The notes under the pieces were generated by a model. That model worked only from the letters and a program-made list of their open reading frames with translations, did no database searches and had not been told where the DNA came from. The translations under genes and the position numbers were made by a program. Below are positions 28,826-38,053 of a stretch of DNA of 64,000 nucleotides, piece after piece. Within the stretch, counting starts at the first letter, position 1. The number at the start of each line of letters is the position of its first letter. The stretch is from Rhodocyclaceae bacterium (GTDB taxonomy: Bacteria > Pseudomonadota > Gammaproteobacteria > Burkholderiales > Ga0077523), in the NCBI GenBank assembly GCA_020248405.1, contig JADCHQ010000006.1:124001-188000 (forward strand), written 5' to 3'.

Positions 28826-29767
28826 TCAGCGTCCTGCTGCAGCCTCGGCGGCCTTGCGCAACCGCGCCTCACGCTCGGCCAGTTTCTGGCGCAGGCGTGG
28901 CAACGCCGCCATGGCGGCCTGCTCGCCTTCGAGAATGGCCAGATTGCGGCTCTCGAAGCTGGTGGTGGCGATGCGGCTGGTGTCCGGAGATATCACAACA
29001 TCGGCGGCCTGTCCCTCTTGCGCGGCGATCACGCGGCCCATCACGGTGATGCTCTGTAACAGGACGTCCACGGTGTCCTTCAAAGTCACATCCGTGCCGC
29101 GCTTGCCAATATCCACGGCGATGACGAAGTCGGCCCCCAACTCCCGCGCCGCCCGCACAGGCACAGGACTGGTGACACCGCCATCCACGAATTCCCGCCC
29201 GCCAATGGCCACTGGTTGGAACACACCCGGCACAGCGCTCGAAGCCCGTACGGCCATGCCGGCGTTGCCGCGGCGAAACACCACCGACTCGCCACTGGCA
29301 AGATCGGTGGCCACGATGGCCAGGGGCAGCGGCAGCTTCTCGATGGGGCGGTTGGCGAGCTTGGCGTTGACGTAGTTTTGCAGCGACTCGCCCTTGATGA
29401 AGCCCCGGTTGGGCAGGGTCCAGTCGCTCACGGCTTTTTCGTCGAGATCGAGGGCGATGCGTTGTAGGTCGAAGCCGGAGTTTCCCGCCGCATACAGCGC
29501 AGCCACCAAGCTGCCGGCACTGGTACCCGCCACGAACTCCGGCTTGAAGCCCTGGGATTCCAAGGCCTTGATCACGCCCACGTGAGCAAAGCCCCGCGCC
29601 GCGCCACCTCCTAGCGCCAGACCAATACGCGGTGGCGCGACGACTATGGGCGCGGGCGGAGGCGCCTCGGGAACCTGCACCGGTGGCGGCTGCACCGGCT
29701 CGGGTGCCTTGGGCGGCACCGTGCAGGCGGCAAGTAAAAAAAGGGGCAGGAAGCAGGCGATGCGCAT
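28826..29767 (-). CDS. patatin-like phospholipase lipoprotein (RssA-like)
   Basis: A 313-residue lipoprotein with the lipobox LLAAC at Cys15, then a proline-rich linker (about 20-45) and a patatin domain. The oxyanion loop is GLALGGGAARGFAHVG, the nucleophile Ser83 is in GTSAGS, and the catalytic Asp195 is in FVDGG. It would hydrolyse acyl esters, probably at the inner face of the outer membrane. The last 60 residues are charged and helical. It is convergent with the Old Yellow Enzyme gene. The proteobacterial RssA group fits best. Confidence 0.9.
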   Translation of the reverse strand: MRIACFLPLFLLAACTVPPKAPEPVQPPPVQVPEAPPPAPIVVAPPRIGLALGGGAARGFAHVGVIKALESQGFKPEFVAGTSAGSLVAALYAAGNSGFDLQRIALDLDEKAVSDWTLPNRGFIKGESLQNYVNAKLANRPIEKLPLPLAIVATDLASGESVVFRRGNAGMAVRASSAVPGVFQPVAIGGREFVDGGVTSPVPVRAARELGADFVIAVDIGKRGTDVTLKDTVDVLLQSITVMGRVIAAQEGQAADVVISPDTSRIATTSFESRNLAILEGEQAAMAALPRLRQKLAEREARLRKAAEAAAGR

Positions 29768-29843
29768 GGTGGCCCAACAGTAACGCCCCAGGGCCCCGCG
29801 CGCTGCGCCGGGCGGCGAAGGCGCGAGGCGCGCTGGCGCGAGT

Positions 29844-30323
29844 TCAGGGCGTGAGATCGCCCACGGCGCTCTGGGTGTAGTTCTGGATGCCCAAGCGGCC
29901 GATCAAGTCGAGCTGGGTTTCGAGAAAATCGATGTGTTCTTCCTCGCTTTCAAGAATGTGCTCAAACAGCTCCCGGGACACGTAGTCGCCCACCGACTCG
30001 CAGTGGGCGATGGCGGCCTTCAGATCAGGGTGAGCCTTCATCTCAAGCTGCAGGTCGCACTTCAGACACTCCTCCAGGTTCTCACCGATGAGCAGCTTGC
30101 CGAGGTCCTGAAGGTTTGGCACACCTTCCAGAAAAAGGATGCGCTCGATGAGCTTGTCAGCGTGCTTCATCTCGTCGATGGACTCGTGGTACTCGTAATC
30201 GCCGAGCTTCCTGAGGCCCCAGTTCTTGAACATGCGCGAGTGCAGGAAATACTGGTTGATGGCCGTGAGTTCGTTCAGCAGCACCTTGTTGAGGTGGCCG
30301 ATGACTTTTTTATCGCCTTTCAT
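29844..30323 (-). CDS. bfr: bacterioferritin
   Basis: A 159-residue iron-storage subunit forming 24-mers. Met52, the haem ligand between subunits, is present in IDEMKHADK. Ferroxidase ligands Glu18, Glu51 and His54 are in place, with the second pair in the [13 protein letters not shown] stretch. The ATG at 30321-30323 ([12 protein letters not shown]) follows a GGAG at somewhat long spacing. A longer in-frame reading upstream was discarded. The next gene in the same direction is bfd, its electron donor for iron release. Confidence 0.95.
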   Translation of the reverse strand: MKGDKKVIGHLNKVLLNELTAINQYFLHSRMFKNWGLRKLGDYEYHESIDEMKHADKLIERILFLEGVPNLQDLGKLLIGENLEECLKCDLQLEMKAHPDLKAAIAHCESVGDYVSRELFEHILESEEEHIDFLETQLDLIGRLGIQNYTQSAVGDLTP

Positions 30324-30581
30324 GGGTGTAGCGCTCCAAGGAATAAACCGCGCAGGATTGTAGGCGCTGGAACCGTTTCGCAGGCCAAGACATGCAGATG
30401 TCGCTGAACGCGAATGCAAACGAAAACAGCTCTTGATGCGACACGCGTGGGGCGCGGCCCCCTTCACACCAGGCCCGCACTCGAAGAGCAGTGGACTCTT
30501 CCCGCTGCCACGCCCATCGCGAGGGTCACGAACGCGCCCTGAACAGAATGGGCTGGACGCAGCGCCGGTGTGTTTCCCCGC

Positions 30582-30779
30582 TCAGGCTGCCGCAGGCTGC
30601 GCGGCGGACGCGGTGCAGGCACGGGTCTCTTCCAGCACCTGCCGCGCATAGGGCGCGCATCGGCCGCAACAGGAGGCAACGCCGAGTTGCTGGCGCAATG
30701 CCCGCATGGACCGCACCCCCTCATCCACCGCCTCACGAATCTGGCGTTCGGTCACGGCATTGCAGAGGCAGACATACAT
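30582..30779 (-). CDS. bfd: bacterioferritin-associated ferredoxin
   Basis: A 65-residue [2Fe-2S] protein that reduces the bacterioferritin core to release iron. The cluster cysteines are Cys4 and Cys6 in MYVCLCNAV and the CCGRC group near residues 38-42. The start follows no clear ribosome site. Upstream lie a consensus TTGACA -35 and a Fur-type box, consistent with expression in iron starvation. It sits 258 bp upstream of bfr in the same direction; the gap holds nothing recognisable. Confidence 0.93.
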   Translation of the reverse strand: MYVCLCNAVTERQIREAVDEGVRSMRALRQQLGVASCCGRCAPYARQVLEETRACTASAAQPAAA

Positions 30780-30820
30780 GGCGAGAGACGCTCTGAAAGG
30801 TTGAGAAATCCCTGAAAAGA

Positions 30821-30850
30821 ACGGTACGCCGTAATGAGAATGATTGTCAA
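30821..30850 (-). promoter_or_regulatory. bfd promoter overlapped by a Fur box
   Basis: Minus-strand TTGACA (30845-30850) and TACCGT (30821-30826) with an 18-bp spacer. The Fur-type inverted repeat TGAGAAT-G-ATTGTCA (30835-30849) covers the -35 region; its arms agree at 6 of 7 positions and resemble the 7-1-7 Fur consensus TGATAAT-N-ATTATCA. Confidence 0.7.
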
Positions 30851-31011
30851 TCGTTTGCAGCGCAGCATAACGATCTATCTCCTTAGCCCAAGGAACTCCA
30901 TGGCCAAGTGGACGAGAATCGGTTTCCACACAAACCTTCATTCAATTTCATATAGTTAAAAGCGTTCGATGCCTGTAATGCACGAACTAGAAATGATCTT
31001 CAGGAAATCTC

Positions 31012-31040
31012 TTGTAAATGCGAATGATTGTCGTTAACAT
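31012..31040 (+). promoter_or_regulatory. promoter of the FecA-like receptor with a Fur box in its spacer
   Basis: TTGTAA (31012-31017) and TAACAT (31035-31040) are 17 bp apart. A Fur-like inverted repeat TGCGAAT-G-ATTGTCG occupies 31019-31033, exactly between the hexamers, which would give iron-dependent repression. Confidence 0.65.
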
Positions 31041-31115
31041 GCGCGTATCCTAATGCCTTCGGGAGCCACAGACCCTCGCAACATGGGGTTGCAGGCCTGA
31101 TCGGGGAGATTGCTC

Positions 31116-33305
31116 ATGAACGTTGCATCAACTCGCGCACTTTGCCCGCTAGGAGCGGTATGTCTGGCCGCTCTCAGTAGCACCGCTCTCGCCCAGCAGG
31201 GCGACGCCTTGACTGCACCGCGGGTGGAAGTGATCGGCAGGCAGGAAAACCTGGACCGCATCCCGGGCGCGGGCTACATCCTGGACAAGGAGACGCTTGA
31301 ATCGTCGCGCGTGTTCACCACCAGCGAAGCACTGCGCAAGATTCCCGGCGTCAACGCCCGCGACGAGGAAGGCTTCTCCATGCGGCCCAACATCGGAATC
31401 CGTGGACTGAACCCGACCCGCTCCACCAAGATCACCCTACTCGAAGACGGCATCCCCCTCGCCTACGCGCCCTATGGCGACAATGCCAGCTATTTCCACC
31501 CGCCCATTGAGCGCTACGAGCGCATCGAAGTGCTCAAAGGCGCAGGTCAGGTGCTCTACGGGCCGCAAACCATCGGCGGGGTGGTGAACTACATCACGCC
31601 CGATCCGCCATCCGGCTTCCAGGGTTCACTCACGCTCACGGGCGGTAGTCGCGACTATCTCAACGCCCATGCGCGGCTGGGCGGCGGCGGCTGGTTGTTC
31701 GACTACACGCACAAGCAAGGCCAGGGCAACCGCGACAACACCTGGCTGCAGGTGGATGACATCAACCTCAAAAAGCTCATCGAAATCGATGCCCGCCAGG
31801 CGCTGATCCTGCGTGCCAACGCCTACCAGGAAAATTCCCAGGTGGGCTACACGGGGCTCACGGCCGCGGAGTGGAACAACTTTGGCGCCCGCTACAACCC
31901 CTTCCCCAATGATTTTTTCGACACCCGCCGCTACGCCCTCGCAGCCACCCATCAGATCCAGCTCTCGGAGGCCGCGCGCCTGGTCACCAACGTCTACGGC
32001 AGCCATTTCGAACGCGACTGGTGGCGCCAGTCGAGCAGCACCCTGGACACCCTGTGCGGCACGGCCTTTCGCGACGATCGCCTCGCGGGGCTGCCCGTGG
32101 ACCCGAATACCCAATGTGCCGGCATCAGCCCCACACGCCAGAACGAGGGCCGGCTGCGCAACTACAGCCAGGCGGGTATCGAGCCGCGTTTGCAATATGT
32201 CTATACGGCCTTCGGTGTGGCCAACGAGATGCAGACCGGCGTGCGCATCCATGCCGAAACCCAGTCGCGCCGCCAAATCGCCGGCGCCACGCCGCTGGCG
32301 CGCGACGGCCTGGTCCAGGAGGACAACCTCCGCGACAGCGTGGCCTATGCGGCCTTTGCCCAGAACAAGCTGCTGTTCGGCGACCTCACCCTGGCGCCTG
32401 GACTGCGTTATGAGTACATCGACAACCATCGCGACAACCGTCTCAACGGCCTCTCCGGCGAGGCGAACACCGCAAAGCTGCTCCCCAGCCTCGGCGCCAA
32501 CTACAAGCTCGATGCTGCCACCAACTTCTTCGCTGGCGTGCACCGCGGCTTCGCGCCGCCTCGGGTGGAAGACCAGATCAACACCACGGGCGGCAACACA
32601 CCCACCTCCACCAACGTGAATCCCGAGCTGAGCTGGAACTACGAGCTGGGCGTGCGCTCCAGCGCCGTGCGCAACACCAATATCCAGGCCACGGTGTTTC
32701 GCAATGACTTCGAGCGCCTGGTGGCCGTGGGCAGCGTTGCCGGCAATGTGCCGCTGTCCGAGGGCCGCGCGCTCTACCAGGGCATGGAGCTGGCGGCTCG
32801 CTACGCCGCGCCCGGTGGCTTCTACGGCACCCTGGCGCTCACTTGGCTACCGGTGGCAGACCAGCAGTCGGCCTTTCGGCAGGTGAGCAATGGCCAGGCG
32901 ATCCAGAACTCCCAGCCTGGCAATCGCCTGCCCTACGCACCTCGGCATACCGCAACGCTCGCGCTGGGCTACATGACGCCATCGGGGCTGGACGCGAATG
33001 TGGAGGCGGTGCACGTGGGCAGCCAGTTCGCCGACTTCGCCAACGTGGGCGACGCCGCCACCGATCCGAACATGCCAGGCACGGGCGCGGACCAGAGTCG
33101 CAACCGCGCGTCAGGCCAATTCGGACGCATCGACAGCTTCACCGTATTCAACGCCGCGCTCAACTACAAGCTGTCGGCATACCGGGTGACGCTGTTCCTG
33201 GCGGTGAAGAACATCGCCGACAAGACCTACATCGTGGATCGCACCCGCGGCATCGTACCCGGCATGCCACGGCTCATCCAGGCGGGGTTTCGCTATGACT
33301 TCTGA
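31116..33305 (+). CDS. TonB-dependent ferric receptor, FecA-like
   Basis: A 729-residue outer membrane receptor with signal peptide LCPLGAVCLAALSSTALAQ. The plug domain contains FTTSEALRKIPGVNARDEEG and ASYFHPPIERYERIEVLKGAG followed by YGPQTIGGVVNYITP, and the barrel ends in AGFRYDF. The plug resembles FecA-type (ferric citrate) receptors, but there is no long N-terminal signalling domain and no FecIR pair nearby. The ATG at 31116 follows GGGGAG. It sits behind a Fur-boxed promoter and is followed by the FTR1 permease and a ferric ABC transporter. The actual siderophore is unknown. Confidence 0.9.
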   Translation: MNVASTRALCPLGAVCLAALSSTALAQQGDALTAPRVEVIGRQENLDRIPGAGYILDKETLESSRVFTTSEALRKIPGVNARDEEGFSMRPNIGIRGLNPTRSTKITLLEDGIPLAYAPYGDNASYFHPPIERYERIEVLKGAGQVLYGPQTIGGVVNYITPDPPSGFQGSLTLTGGSRDYLNAHARLGGGGWLFDYTHKQGQGNRDNTWLQVDDINLKKLIEIDARQALILRANAYQENSQVGYTGLTAAEWNNFGARYNPFPNDFFDTRRYALAATHQIQLSEAARLVTNVYGSHFERDWWRQSSSTLDTLCGTAFRDDRLAGLPVDPNTQCAGISPTRQNEGRLRNYSQAGIEPRLQYVYTAFGVANEMQTGVRIHAETQSRRQIAGATPLARDGLVQEDNLRDSVAYAAFAQNKLLFGDLTLAPGLRYEYIDNHRDNRLNGLSGEANTAKLLPSLGANYKLDAATNFFAGVHRGFAPPRVEDQINTTGGNTPTSTNVNPELSWNYELGVRSSAVRNTNIQATVFRNDFERLVAVGSVAGNVPLSEGRALYQGMELAARYAAPGGFYGTLALTWLPVADQQSAFRQVSNGQAIQNSQPGNRLPYAPRHTATLALGYMTPSGLDANVEAVHVGSQFADFANVGDAATDPNMPGTGADQSRNRASGQFGRIDSFTVFNAALNYKLSAYRVTLFLAVKNIADKTYIVDRTRGIVPGMPRLIQAGFRYDF

Positions 33306-33355
33306 TCCGGGGTGTGAACTTCCGGCGCGCGCCGTGGCCTGTGGTGGGTCGCGCC

Positions 33356-33363
33356 GCTAGAAT
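33356..33363 (+). promoter_or_regulatory. putative -10 element of the cytochrome c-FTR1 gene
   Basis: GCTAGAAT, 30 bp before the ATG at 33394. The -35 region is GC-rich and unlike consensus. Confidence 0.35.
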
Positions 33364-33393
33364 CCGCGGCCTCCAGCCCCCCGGGGACCCACC

Positions 33394-35298
33394 ATGCTTC
33401 GTCTGTTCGTCGCCGCCCTTTTGCTGTCCACCGGCCTCGCCGCGCGCGCCGAGGCGCCTCAGGGACAGGTCATCCTGCATCTGCTGGACTACGTGGCGGT
33501 GGAGTATCCCGGAGTGGTGCGCGAGGGCAAGGTGCTGGACGAAGGCGAGTATGCCGAGCAGGTGGAGTTCAGCGGCAACGTGGCCGAACTCATCGCGCGG
33601 CTGCCAGCCCACCCGGGCCAGCCAGCCCTGGCGGCGCAGGCGGCTTCCCTGGCATCGGACGTACGCGTCAAGGCTGAGGGTGCGCGGGTGGCGGCTGCGG
33701 CCGGCGCCCTGGGACAGGCGTTGATCCGGGCCTACGGATTCACGGTGGCGCCGCGCGCCGCGCCTGATCTTGCCCGAGGCCGCGCCCTGTACCTGGAGTC
33801 CTGTTCCGCTTGCCATGGCTCCCAGGGCCGCGGCGACGGTCCGGCCGGCGTGGGCCTGGAACCCAAGCCCGTCAACTTCAATGATCCGGCGCGGCAGGAC
33901 CGTCGCAGTGTTCTTGCGCTCTTCAACACCACCACCCTGGGCATCCCCGGCACATCCATGGCTGCCTTCGGCGCCCTGCCAGAGGCAGACCGCTGGGCGC
34001 TGGCATTCTTCACCGCCGGCTTGCTGTTCGACGACACACACCGCGAAGCCGGCCAGTCCGCCTGGCGTGCAGGCCAGGGGCGCGATCTTTTCCCGAGCCT
34101 GGCCGAGCTCACCGCCGCCACCCCCGAATCGGTGCGCGCCCGTGGCGGCGAACCAGCGGTGGCCATGCTCGCGTGGCTGCGCGCCCATCCCGAGGGGCTT
34201 TCCCCGGGGGGCTCCACCCCCTTGGACACGGCTCTCGCAGCCCTGGACGAGAGCCTCACGGCTTACCGCACCGGCGATGCCAGGCGCGCCCACGAACGCG
34301 CCGTAGCGGCCTATCTGGAAGGTGTGGAATTGGCCGAGGCGCGCCTTGACGCGGCCGACCGCGACCTGCGGCCGCGCATCGAAGCGGACATGCTGGCCTT
34401 CCGGGCCGCCATCCAGCGCGCCGCGCCCTTGGCCGAAGTCGAGGCGCGCCACGGCGCCCTGGCCACATTGCTGCGGGATGCCCGCGATCGCCTGCAGGGC
34501 GTCACAGCCTCGCCGGGGGCGCAGTTCGCCTCTGCCTTCATCATCATCGCCCGCGAGGGCCTCGAAGCGGTGCTGGTGCTGGCGGCCATGGCGGCATTTC
34601 TGCGCCGTACCGGCCGTAAGGAGGGCGTGAAGTGGCTGCACGGCGGATGGATCGGCGCGCTGGCCCTGGGCGGCGTCACCTGGTGGCTCGCCTCGCGCCT
34701 CATTGCAGTGAGCGGCGCCCAGCGCGAGGTCACCGAAGGCGTGGTGGCGCTGCTCGCAGCGGCGGTGCTGCTGTACGTGGGCTTCTGGCTGCATTCCAAG
34801 AGCTACGGCCAGCGCTGGAGCGCCTTCATCAAGTCCCAGGTGAGCGGCGCACTGGGCAGGGGCACGCTGTGGGGCCTGGCACTGGTGTCTTTCATGGCGG
34901 TGTACCGCGAGGTCTTCGAGACGGTGCTGTTCTACCAGGCGCTGTTGCAGCAGGGCGGCGGCAGTGTCGTTCTGGCCGGGTTTGCCACGGGCTGCGCGGT
35001 GCTGGTGGCGGCCGCGCTGCTCATCGTGCGGTTCAGTGCCCGCCTGCCGCTGGGGGCGTTTTTCGCAGCCAGTTCGGCGCTGCTGGCACTCATGGCGGTG
35101 GTGTTCGCGGGGCAAGGGGTGGCGGCGCTGCAGGAGGCCGGGCGCCTGCCCGCCACACCCGTCTCCGGCCCCACCGTTGCCCTGCTGGGGATTCATCCCA
35201 CGCTCCAGGGGCTGGGCCTGCAGGGTGCGCTGCTGCTGTTTATTGCGGTGCTGTTTTACCTCAACACGCGCGACAGCAACCGCCCCGCGGCGGCCTGA
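33394..35298 (+). CDS. FTR1-family iron permease with N-terminal cytochrome c domain
   Basis: A 634-residue fusion. A signal peptide (MLRLFVAALLLSTGLAARA) precedes a periplasmic part with a single haem-binding CSACH (Cys137, Cys140, His141) and a likely Met ligand further on. Residues about 375-630 are a seven-span FTR1 permease with both REGLE-type iron motifs, IIAREGLEAVLVLA (about 385-398) and VYREVFETVLFYQAL (about 503-517). The cytochrome probably oxidises or handles electrons for Fe(II)/Fe(III) passage. The ferric ABC binding protein gene follows by 20 bp. Confidence 0.92.
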   Translation: MLRLFVAALLLSTGLAARAEAPQGQVILHLLDYVAVEYPGVVREGKVLDEGEYAEQVEFSGNVAELIARLPAHPGQPALAAQAASLASDVRVKAEGARVAAAAGALGQALIRAYGFTVAPRAAPDLARGRALYLESCSACHGSQGRGDGPAGVGLEPKPVNFNDPARQDRRSVLALFNTTTLGIPGTSMAAFGALPEADRWALAFFTAGLLFDDTHREAGQSAWRAGQGRDLFPSLAELTAATPESVRARGGEPAVAMLAWLRAHPEGLSPGGSTPLDTALAALDESLTAYRTGDARRAHERAVAAYLEGVELAEARLDAADRDLRPRIEADMLAFRAAIQRAAPLAEVEARHGALATLLRDARDRLQGVTASPGAQFASAFIIIAREGLEAVLVLAAMAAFLRRTGRKEGVKWLHGGWIGALALGGVTWWLASRLIAVSGAQREVTEGVVALLAAAVLLYVGFWLHSKSYGQRWSAFIKSQVSGALGRGTLWGLALVSFMAVYREVFETVLFYQALLQQGGGSVVLAGFATGCAVLVAAALLIVRFSARLPLGAFFAASSALLALMAVVFAGQGVAALQEAGRLPATPVSGPTVALLGIHPTLQGLGLQGALLLFIAVLFYLNTRDSNRPAAA

Positions 35299-35318
35299 TC
35301 GTTTCGCCGGGAGCCCTC

Positions 35319-36338
35319 ATGAAGCGTTTCTTCGCCGCCCTCGCTGTCATGCTGCCGCTGGTGACTCCAGCCGCTGCCCAGCAGGACAAGGTGCTCAACC
35401 TCTACTCGGCCCGTCATTACGACACCGATGAAGCGCTGTACGCCAACTTCACCAAGGCCACGGGCATCCGCGTGAACCGCATCGAGGCCGGTGACGAGGC
35501 CCTGCTGGAAAGACTGCGCAACGAGGGTGCCAACAGCCCTGCCGACGTGCTGTTGATCGTGGACGCCTCGCGCCTGCACGCAGCCGACCTGGCAGGGCTG
35601 TTCGCGCCCGTGAAGTCGGCGTTGCTGGACGCACGCATTCCCGCCGCGCTGCGCAGTCCCGGCGGCACCTGGTTCGCCTTTTCCAGCCGCGCCCGCATCC
35701 TGGTGGCCGATCCGGCGGTTCCCGTGGCCGATATCCAGGACTACCTCGATCTGGCCGACGGAAAGAACCGCGGCCGCGTCTGCACCCGTCCCGGTAGCCA
35801 CCCCTACATGCTCTCGCTGATCGCCTCGGTGATCGCCCATCACGGCGAAGCCAGGGCCGAGGCCTGGGCGCGCGCCACGGTGGCCAACATGGCACGGCCG
35901 CCGCGGGGCGGTGACACAGACCAGATTCGCGCCGTGGCCGCCGGGGAGTGCGCCGTGGCGCTCACCAACAGCTATTACCTGGTACGCCTGATGCGCTCCA
36001 GGAAACCGGAGGACCGCGCCGTGGCGGAAAAGGTGCGCGTCATCTGGCCCGACCAGGCCGGTCATGGCACTCACATGAACGTGTCCGGCGGTGGTGTATT
36101 GCGCAATGCGCCCAATCGCGAAGCCGCAGTGCGCTTTCTGGAGTATCTAGCGGGCGACGAAGCGCAAGCCTACTTCGCCAACGGCAACAACGAGTGGCCG
36201 GTGGTGAGAACCGCGATCGCGAAGAATCCGGAACTGGAGTCGCTCGGGCGCTTCAAGTCCGACACGCTCTCCATCCAGGAAATCGCAGTGCGCACACCCG
36301 CCGCCCAGCGCATCGCCGACCGCGCCGGCTGGCGCTGA
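35319..36338 (+). CDS. ferric iron ABC transporter substrate-binding protein (FbpA/FutA type)
   Basis: A 339-residue periplasmic protein with signal peptide MKRFFAALAVMLPLVTPAAA. It begins KVLNLYSARHYDTDEALY and has the iron-binding tyrosine pair in ALTNSYYLVRLM, both hallmarks of FbpA/FutA. It would carry Fe(III) to the FbpB permease. It follows the FTR1 gene closely (20 bp) and is convergent with, not upstream of, the permease gene, so the ABC system is not one operon. Confidence 0.92.
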   Translation: MKRFFAALAVMLPLVTPAAAQQDKVLNLYSARHYDTDEALYANFTKATGIRVNRIEAGDEALLERLRNEGANSPADVLLIVDASRLHAADLAGLFAPVKSALLDARIPAALRSPGGTWFAFSSRARILVADPAVPVADIQDYLDLADGKNRGRVCTRPGSHPYMLSLIASVIAHHGEARAEAWARATVANMARPPRGGDTDQIRAVAAGECAVALTNSYYLVRLMRSRKPEDRAVAEKVRVIWPDQAGHGTHMNVSGGGVLRNAPNREAAVRFLEYLAGDEAQAYFANGNNEWPVVRTAIAKNPELESLGRFKSDTLSIQEIAVRTPAAQRIADRAGWR

Positions 36339-36345
36339 CGGGCCC

Positions 36346-38013
36346 TCAGGGCCGCGCGCGCAGAGCCCGGCTGGCCCACAGCACCGGCAGCAGCGCCACC
36401 GCCACGATCATCAGGCTGGGCACCGCCGCGTCGGCGAGCCGCTCGTCCTTTGCCAGCGCGTAGGCGTGGGTGGCGAAGGTCTCGAACCCGAAGGGCCGCA
36501 GCGCCAGTGTGGCGGGTAGTTCCTTCAGAACGTCCACGAACACCAGCAGGGCAGCCACCCATACCGGACCGCGCAGCAAGGGCAGGTGCACCCGCGCCAG
36601 CAGCCGCCATCCCGACACGCCCAGGCCGCGCGCGGCCTCGTCCATGGAGCCGGTGATGCGCGCCAATCCGCCCTCCACGGTGTTCAGGCCCACCGCCAGG
36701 AATCGCACTCCATAGGCATACAGCAGCGCGGCCACACTGCCGGTGAGCAACAGCCCCAGGTCCATGCCGAACCAACGGTCCGCCAGAGCATCGAGGAAAT
36801 TGTCCAGCCGCGCCAGCGGCACCAGGATGCCAATGGCAAGCACGGCGCCGGGCACCGCGTATCCAAGGCTGGCGAAGCGCACCAGCAACGCCACGCCTGA
36901 GCCCGGAGCAATTCGCCGCACATAGCCAAGCAGTACCGCCAGCCCAGTCACAAGTAGCGCAGCCGCCGCTGCCACCCCGAAGCTGGCGCCAGCCATGGCC
37001 GCGAGCCGGGCGGCTTGGAACACCACCGCCTCATCCGCCGCCAGCCGCACCAGGTGCAGAGCTGGCAGGACGAAGCCCAACAGCGGTGGCAGCAGGCATA
37101 TCGCGACGGCCAACACACTACCCAGCACCCCCAGCCTCGGGGGCGCGCGCCGTGATGCCGCAGCGCGGCCGGCGAAGCGGCGCTCCCCCCGCAACCGTCG
37201 CTCGGCCAGCATCAGCAGCGCCACCGCCGCGAGCAATAGCAACGCCAACTGGCTGGCCGCAGCCCGGTCGCCCAGACCAAGCCAGGCCTTGAAGATCCCA
37301 ACGCTGAAGGTATCCACGGCCAGTTGCGAGACGGTGCCGTAGTCGGCCAGTGTTTCCATAACCACAAGCAGCACGCCCCCGGCCAGGGCCGGCCACGCCA
37401 GCGGCAGCTCGATTCGCGCGAAGCGGCGCCATGCTCCGGCACCGCCCAGCCTTGCCGCCTCGGCGAGGCTGGCGGGCCGATCGAGAAAAGCCGCCCGGGC
37501 CGGCAGGTAGACGTAGGGATAGAGCGCCAGCACCAACAACGCCGTCGCACCACCTAAGCTGCGGATCTCGGGAAACCAGTACTCGCGAGCGCGCCAACCG
37601 AAGCTTTCCCGCAGCCACGATTGCACCGGCCCGGCAAACTGCAGCAGGTCGCAGTAGGCATAGGCAACCACATAAGCGGGCATGGCCATGGGCAACAGCA
37701 AAAGCCAAGACAACCAACTCGCACCGGGAAACCGGTAGGCCGTGGTGAGCCAGGCACACCCCGCACCCAGAGCAAGCGTGCCCGCACCCACCGCCGTACA
37801 GAGCAGCACGCTGTTGACGGCGTAGCCAGCCAGCACCGTGCCCGCCAGGTGATCCCAGGCATCGGCGGCACCGGCCCCGCCAAGGTTTAGCAGCAGGCCA
37901 GCCGCGGGCACTGCCACCAGCAGCGCCACCATGCTGGCGAGCGCGACGGCAGCCAAGGGAGTGCCCCGGACCACCTGGGCGGTTGGCGGCAGTGTCTGGA
38001 CGGAAGCGGTCAT
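36346..38013 (-). CDS. ferric iron ABC transporter permease (FbpB type)
   Basis: A 555-residue fused permease with about 12 spans in two homologous halves. The typical ABC permease loop motifs are EAARLGGAGAWRRFARIELPLAWPA in the first half and DEAARGLGVSGWRLLARVHLPLLRGP in the second. The ATG at 38011-38013 (MTASVQTLPP) has no ribosome site but lies 7 bp downstream of GCTAGAAT on the same strand, so its mRNA may be leaderless. It is convergent with the binding protein gene (7 bp apart) and divergent from the ATPase gene. Confidence 0.92.
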   Translation of the reverse strand: MTASVQTLPPTAQVVRGTPLAAVALASMVALLVAVPAAGLLLNLGGAGAADAWDHLAGTVLAGYAVNSVLLCTAVGAGTLALGAGCAWLTTAYRFPGASWLSWLLLLPMAMPAYVVAYAYCDLLQFAGPVQSWLRESFGWRAREYWFPEIRSLGGATALLVLALYPYVYLPARAAFLDRPASLAEAARLGGAGAWRRFARIELPLAWPALAGGVLLVVMETLADYGTVSQLAVDTFSVGIFKAWLGLGDRAAASQLALLLLAAVALLMLAERRLRGERRFAGRAAASRRAPPRLGVLGSVLAVAICLLPPLLGFVLPALHLVRLAADEAVVFQAARLAAMAGASFGVAAAAALLVTGLAVLLGYVRRIAPGSGVALLVRFASLGYAVPGAVLAIGILVPLARLDNFLDALADRWFGMDLGLLLTGSVAALLYAYGVRFLAVGLNTVEGGLARITGSMDEAARGLGVSGWRLLARVHLPLLRGPVWVAALLVFVDVLKELPATLALRPFGFETFATHAYALAKDERLADAAVPSLMIVAVALLPVLWASRALRARP

Positions 38014-38020
38014 GGCATCG

Positions 38021-38045
38021 ATTCTAGCCACCCGCCGCCTATAAT
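38021..38045. promoter_or_regulatory. back-to-back -10 elements between fbpB-like and fbpC-like genes
   Basis: Minus-strand GCTAGAAT (38021-38028) points to the permease, and plus-strand CCTATAAT (38038-38045) points to the ATPase. Each hexamer ends 7-8 bp before its start codon, so both transcripts should start at or within a base or two of the initiation codon. No -35 close to consensus accompanies either. Confidence 0.5.
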
Positions 38046-38053
38046 CCTGCATC

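Larger units (their letters stand above)
30780..31115. other. divergent iron-regulated control region between bfd and the FecA-like receptor
   Basis: This 336-bp stretch carries two separate promoters, each with a Fur-like box, firing in opposite directions, plus an AT-rich middle. No protein-coding frame in it is convincing. Confidence 0.6.

Noticed and set aside
28826..29767. Patatin lipoprotein as part of the iron island
   Set aside because: No Fur-like site or iron-related motif; its proximity to bfr appears incidental.
33274..35196. 640-codon open frame antisense to the cytochrome c-FTR1 gene
   Set aside because: Shadow frame of a well-supported gene; low-complexity translation.
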